Source: Echinostoma caproni | Taxonomy: Eukaryota; Platyhelminthes; Trematoda; Plagiorchiida; Echinostomatidae | Length of the DNA: 26,686 nucleotides | Reading direction: 5' to 3' | Assembly (NCBI GenBank): GCA_900618425.1 | Contig: UZAN01040188.1 | Location: 60,977 to 87,662 of the forward strand | Part shown: positions 22,261 through 26,686 of the stretch, piece by piece | Layout of the letters: every line of letters begins with the position of its first letter | Numbering within the stretch: the first letter of the stretch is position 1 | The notes under the pieces: model-generated | The model's database searches: none | The model's input: the letters and a program-made list of their open reading frames with translations, nothing else | What the model was told of the DNA's origin: nothing | Translations under genes and position numbers: made by a program

Positions 22261-24760
22261 ACATCATGGAAATAGTTTTCATTGACTGAAAATTTCATTC
22301 TATATTGGAATGATTTTGACGTTGGTCCTCCGTTTCCAATGAAACTGATTTTAGTATCCGGAAACATTGGATTTCATGGTGTTTTTCATGAGGTGTAGTA
22401 GAAACGAAACACGGCGAAGAAATAAGTTTTACGATGGAATTCTGGACAAAGTGGTACTTTGTCAAAATTTATCGACGGTTATGTAAACAGCTTGATTCTT
22501 GAAATTTGGTGAACAGCTTAAATGTTTTCTATCTGTCTCTGCGCGCACACAAATTCTGGTCATCCTGAAACTGTTTGTTCAATTAGTGTCTGTTTCATGG
22601 TCATGCACCTACATCCTAGTGACGTTAGCTGCAGTCAGAAATTCGCATTCGTTCATCAACTCCCTCCTTCACAACCAACCCTCCTTCATTCACTTTCCAC
22701 ACACTCCAAGCTCTCATTTATTTTGCAATTATGGCACTGCTTACTACTTTGTTGTTTCATCATAAGTTATACTCCATTTAGCCACTAGATAGAGCACCAA
22801 AAAAGAGCCCATCAATACACCGTATGCGTACGACTACTTCATTTCATCCATCTGTAATCCAATTAAATTCCTAAATTTTTCAGTATACCAAAGGCAAACT
22901 GTTTTTGCTTTATTCAGGATATCATAAAAGATGTTGATTTTGAAAAGAATTATATTGTTGTCATGTGTTTTCGTTCCCAGCATTTCTTTAATATTTCGAT
23001 CTACTATTGACAAGCGATCTCTACGAAAACCATCACTTGCGTAAACCACATAAACCACCGTTTACCAACTGCGCCATTCAATTATTTCGATGCATCAGGA
23101 GATCCTTTGTAGCGCGGACCAGCGTATTACGCTAATCTGATCATTGACTGGATACGTGCTCTAGTTGTTTTACACAGTTCTCACCTAGTTTTATCTAGTA
23201 GGAATTTAGTTTGACTCCGAGTGGAAATGCCCAATGGTGCTTTTGTAGTGCAATTTCGAACTTTCTTCACTAGTATGCTGAGGACGACCGGTTTTGGCAA
23301 TCGAACCCTGAAAATGTTACTCAGCATTGGTTGTTGGCGGCTTCGCTATCATTTTGATCAAAAGAGATTTAAACGAAATGGTTCCATCCTGAAAGACCAA
23401 GTTCCTAAATATCCTCCTGTCATTACCGAACAAATAGGTCTCGTGACTATTGGATTGGTAATAGCACGAATACCGCTAACATTTTTCCTAATTTTATTTA
23501 ACGTTCAACCCGTTGTTTGTTTTTATTTCTTTTTATTGTATTTGCTGTATTACTTGCATTTAGAAAATTCATTAAAACCTAATAATTCCTTCGTTTGTTT
23601 ATCCTTCACATAGCAACTGCTCCTCTAACATCGCACTACGAAAGCTGTTTCCATTGCTTCAGATATGACTGTATCCTTTTGAACAAACGTTTGAGAGGCT
23701 ATGGATATGAATGAAAGAATAATTGCTCAGAATAAGCTCGGAATAATGAATTATTTCAGAAGTGTGAAGTGAATGTTTGCCGATTAGGCTCAAATCGTCA
23801 GCTATTGGGAGCATTCAATTCTTACGGATTCGAAACTTTCAGGGAATATCATACCACTTCATACCAAGATATTTCATGGTTTTAGAAATGAAATAAAGCG
23901 CGTACTAGTCACTCAACCCATAACCGACAATTTATTTACTCAAATAGCATGCTGCTGTCCACAAAAGTAGGTCATCACCTATTTTGAAATTGTTAGTTCC
24001 ACCTGCAGGGTGAGTTTACTTGGCAACCTGGAATCAACACAATCAACTCCGGTTATCGACCCGGACAAGGAATTTTCACTTGCGTGTCCCTCGCCTTCCG
24101 GGCATGTTGAGGTCAGAACAGATGGATGATCTCTTGGGATTCCGGAAGTGAACGAAGGACCGACCATTATCTAGCAGTGCCCGCGCATATATTTGTTCGT
24201 GCGAATGCTTCATTTTATCTTGTTCCGCCTGTACTGATATATAAATAGATATATGTTTGGATAAGGTCATGCACTGAATAGGCGGACTGACCCTGTCGGA
24301 AAGGTATGACAACTGTCCGTATTGTGCTTTACATGATAATTACTTGACTGGCTATTTGTGGAAACGGGAATAGAACATGGATAAACAAAGAGAAAATCTG
24401 TTTAAGGTAGTTTGAATATTTGTTGTCACAATCGTTAAATCACTTCTCGCTCCCAAGGTTTTCTTGGGCTAGAACCAGAAACGCTAACCTCGTAAGTGTT
24501 TTGGGAAACGGCAACAGTTGTCCAAGCCGATTAAGGAACATCCTATCCCAAAGTGTGTCACACAGAGTATAGGGAAGGCGTGGATGAAACATTGCGTCAT
24601 CGATTATTCTTCATAAAGAAAATGATAGCGCTCCACTTCACAGTTGTAATACGGTGACAAGATTATTCCCCGTTAAATAACAATAAATTGTAGATAAATC
24701 TCGACTAAAAGATTCAGGTTGCTGATTCTGCGTTAAACTAAGGGATGTTATAAACTGAAA
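22261..24760. other. Unassigned stretch with a G-less tract
   Basis: 22652-22709 (58 nt) has no G on the + strand and contains two copies of CCCTCCTTCA, at 22662-22671 and 22679-22688. The longest open frame outside the LINEs is here (23221-23613 +, 130 codons from a GTG, with a hydrophobic C-terminal third such as VVCFYFFLLYLLYYL). It matches no family I know and is about the maximum expected by chance. The - strand frames at 22834-23058 and 23979-24312 also look protein-like but are unrecognised. Confidence 0.5.
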
Positions 24761-24782
24761 GATCAAGGTGTGATCAGGGTGT
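24761..24782. repeat. 11-bp tandem duplication beside the LINE 2 tail
   Basis: GATCAAGGTGT (24761-24771) is followed directly by GATCAGGGTGT (24772-24782), 10 of 11 bases identical, immediately outside the 3' tail of the second LINE. It may be flanking DNA altered at insertion or a diverged start of the tail; a single copy cannot tell. Confidence 0.7.
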
Positions 24783-24783
24783 C

Positions 24784-24823
24784 AAGTAAAGGAAAGTACA
24801 GGAAAGTAAAATAAAGTAAAGGT
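24784..24823 (-). repeat. 3' tail of LINE 2: four 10-bp units
   Basis: On the + strand the units are AAGTAAAGGA, AAGTACAGGA, AAGTAAAATA and AAGTAAAGGT, each exactly 10 bp. On the element's own strand this is a TTTACTT-based tail located 127 nt after the pol stop. It fixes the 3' end of the element and differs from the 6-bp tail of LINE 1. Confidence 0.85.
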
Positions 24824-24950
24824 TTATGCATCCAATAGGATGAATTTTCAGCACTCAGCGAGGAAAACACTAAGCATTGGAAAAAGAAGAACTATACATT
24901 TAATAAATCAAAAACAAACGGATGTGATAAAACCTTTTTGTAACAGATGA

Positions 24951-26686
24951 TTATTGAAGTTCAGCAATAATATTTTCTGGGTTGACCAATATACGAGCCA
25001 AATGAGGAATCAAGCTTTTTTATGTGTTGGTATGTACACAAAGAATCTGCAATTTGCAACGTGTACTAGGACGAGACACCGATTTAATGAGATAGACATG
25101 CAGGTGGTGTTCTTCTTTTGGCATTATATGGCTGATAAATCTATCGCATGAATAAAAATGCTTGCTCACAATAAAGTCAACCATAACGGTCTTTGAAATG
25201 TCGCTACAACGGGAAAGAAGTTCAAGAAATCTGAACAAGAGAATAAAGTCTTTCTCCCTTAGACCAGGAAATATACAGAGAAACAGTACAAACAATGCAG
25301 AAGAATGCATGCACAAATTTGGGAATTACAGTTAGGGGAACGCCGAGCTTTTTAAGCCAAAAAGTGTAAAAGAATAACCTACGAACCCTAATGTAAATAT
25401 TTTCAACATGTTTGGGCCACGAAAGATTATGTGACAAAGTAACTCCAAGATAGTTGACGGAGTGAGCTTTGGGGATGATATTACCATTAACAGAACGTTT
25501 AGGCTGATCATTCAAAATTGAATGATAATGTATTCCTGTTTTAGGGCTAAAATAAACATCTATACATGTACCTACAATAATCATTAAAGATCGGGGAGTC
25601 GATCAATTAAAAACTTTATTTAGAAAACCTAGAAGTTGACAGAAATCATCAGGATCAGTCGAGGGACAACCGACCACTACGTCATCATCATACTTGCAGG
25701 CGATAACGCTAAGAGAGATGGGAAAGTTCTTGATGTACAGTGGAAACAAATGCAGGGTAAAAGCACCCAGAGTTATCTTCTAGCAGGGAGGAAGATTTAC
25801 CGGCACAAATTGCCTCCGTTAAATGAAGTAATCTATTATAAAATTGACAAATTAGGTCCCAAATCACAATTCGAAAGACTTGGACGAGAATTCCGCAGAC
25901 AAATGAACCGAAAGCAATAGCATAATCAGGAAAATTTACACGGACGATGCCAGACCCTTTATACAATAAGGATGAAACGGAGTGAACATGAGTACAGCAT
26001 CAAGAGTGGAAAGTGAATGTTTGTAAACAAGCTGAATCGGATCATGGGTAACAAATAAAACGATCATCCAGTTAAGAAGGAACCTTCTAGAAACGTTCAA
26101 TGATGCTGATTTGCGAGCGATCGGTCGATAATTCGGTCTTTTCTGGGGGGAATCGGTGTTACCCGAGCAGCTCTCCAACAATCAGGGATGTTTCAAGATG
26201 ACATACACAAATTGAACATCTTCGAATTAGGTGAAGCCGTTTGTTCAGCACACTCTTTCAGCAGGAAGGGGGCAATGAGTGAAGGATATATGTCTTGTTA
26301 AGTTTAAGGGAATTCAGCACACTCAAAACTTCCGCAGTGGTGACAACTGATTCTCCGCCTTAGATGTAAATAAAGGTGGTATTGAGTTCCGTAGAGCAGG
26401 ATTTGCGAACTGACTGAGTAACTCCTCAACATCCGGGAAAGTACTCCTGCGTAATCCACAGAGCTGCTTCAAAGCAGATCACATATCGCGGCAGTTTTGG
26501 TTTCCCGTAAGGGTTTTGATATTTATCCGACTTAGGCGCAGTATTTTAATTTTGCTTAATAATGATAGATGTTTAGAAGCACTGCGCCTTCCAGTCCTAG
26601 AAGCCCTTTATAACAGGACGAGCCGATTCACAAAAACAGGAAGGGAATATGTCAGTCCGGATATACAGGGTGAATACTTCATCGTA
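24951..26686 (-). pseudogene. LINE 2 reverse transcriptase and C-terminal region, broken
   Basis: Blocks in order on the - strand: a pre-RT region (stops at 26608-26610 and 26479-26481), FPDVEELLSQFANPALRNS, VLSVLNSLKLNKTY, APFLLKECAEQ, IPDCWRAARVTPIPP, NYRPIA, PIQLVYKHSLSTLDAV, motif A as VNFPDYAIAF (D at 25925-25927), then motif C as KYDDDVVVGC (25681-25692). The frame from 25710 to 25222 is open except for a TGA at 25603-25605, and includes VNYLGVTLSHNLSWPKHV. It then shifts to a frame holding IFPGLREKDFILL and SRPSTRCKLQIL (25316-25020), and shifts again to SLIPHLARILVNPENIIAEL before the TAA at 24951-24953. The order matches the RT of CR1/Jockey-group LINEs. The 5' part is missing only because the window ends. 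Confidence 0.9.

Larger units (their letters stand above)
24784..26686 (-). mobile_element. Decayed non-LTR retrotransposon (LINE 2), cut by the window edge
   Basis: Read on the - strand it holds the region before the reverse transcriptase, the reverse transcriptase, the C-terminal region, a 127-nt 3' UTR and a 10-bp-unit tail. The endonuclease and 5' end lie beyond 26686 if they exist. It is related to LINE 1: both share the FPGL block and a C-terminal LARIL motif, but motif spellings and tails differ, so they are separate families. Stops and frame changes show it is inactive. Confidence 0.9.

Noticed and set aside
23221..23613. 130-codon open frame, the longest outside the LINEs
   Set aside because: With stops at roughly 5-6% of codons, one or two frames this long are expected by chance over six frames of 27 kb. 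It starts with GTG, has no family motif, and its end is a compositionally hydrophobic AT-rich run.
24076..24312. - strand ARALLDNGRSFVHF resembling a retroviral-type aspartic protease motif (LLDSG)
   Set aside because: It has LLDNG rather than LLDSG or LLDTG, and no other gag, integrase or RNase H signal lies nearby. A short coincidence is more likely.

Overview
The window looks like nuclear DNA from an animal and is mostly non-coding. It is AT-rich (roughly 40% GC by eye). It has no operon-like gene packing, no long intact reading frame, and microsatellites. Two decayed APE-type non-LTR retrotransposons (LINEs) carry the only protein homology I can defend. A tRNA-related SINE-like piece and one N at position 7711 fit a draft assembly of a repeat-rich metazoan genome. 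The CR1/Jockey-like flavour of the LINEs would suit a flatworm or another invertebrate, but the sequence does not prove the species.

Layout. 1-5330 is unassigned DNA. It holds one strongly strand-skewed, hydrophilic-coding-like patch (2003-2469) and two weak candidate exons. 5332-5398 is an ACATATCT/AT microsatellite. About 5527-8676 is LINE 1 on the + strand: endonuclease remnants, a reverse transcriptase with an intact YADD motif, a C-terminal region ending at a TAA (8499-8501), a short 3' UTR and a (TACAAA)3 tail. 8677-22199 is unassigned DNA with a 13-bp perfect hairpin (10445-10485), a 44-bp near-perfect inverted repeat (17438-17481 / 17638-17681), a GC-rich island (about 18181-18360) and a candidate internal exon (20223-20443). 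22200-22260 is a tRNA-like, B-box-bearing SINE remnant on the - strand. 24784-26686 is LINE 2 on the - strand, cut by the window edge, with a different tail made of four 10-bp units.

The two LINEs point toward each other and belong to related but distinct families. They share a C-terminal LARIL-type motif but differ in tail repeat. Both are broken by stops and frame changes and should be inactive. At least one break in LINE 1, at the N, is more likely an assembly artefact than a mutation. Outside the LINEs the longest open frame is 130 codons, about what chance gives for this length and composition, so I did not call unrecognised open frames as genes. I see no multi-gene biological system here.
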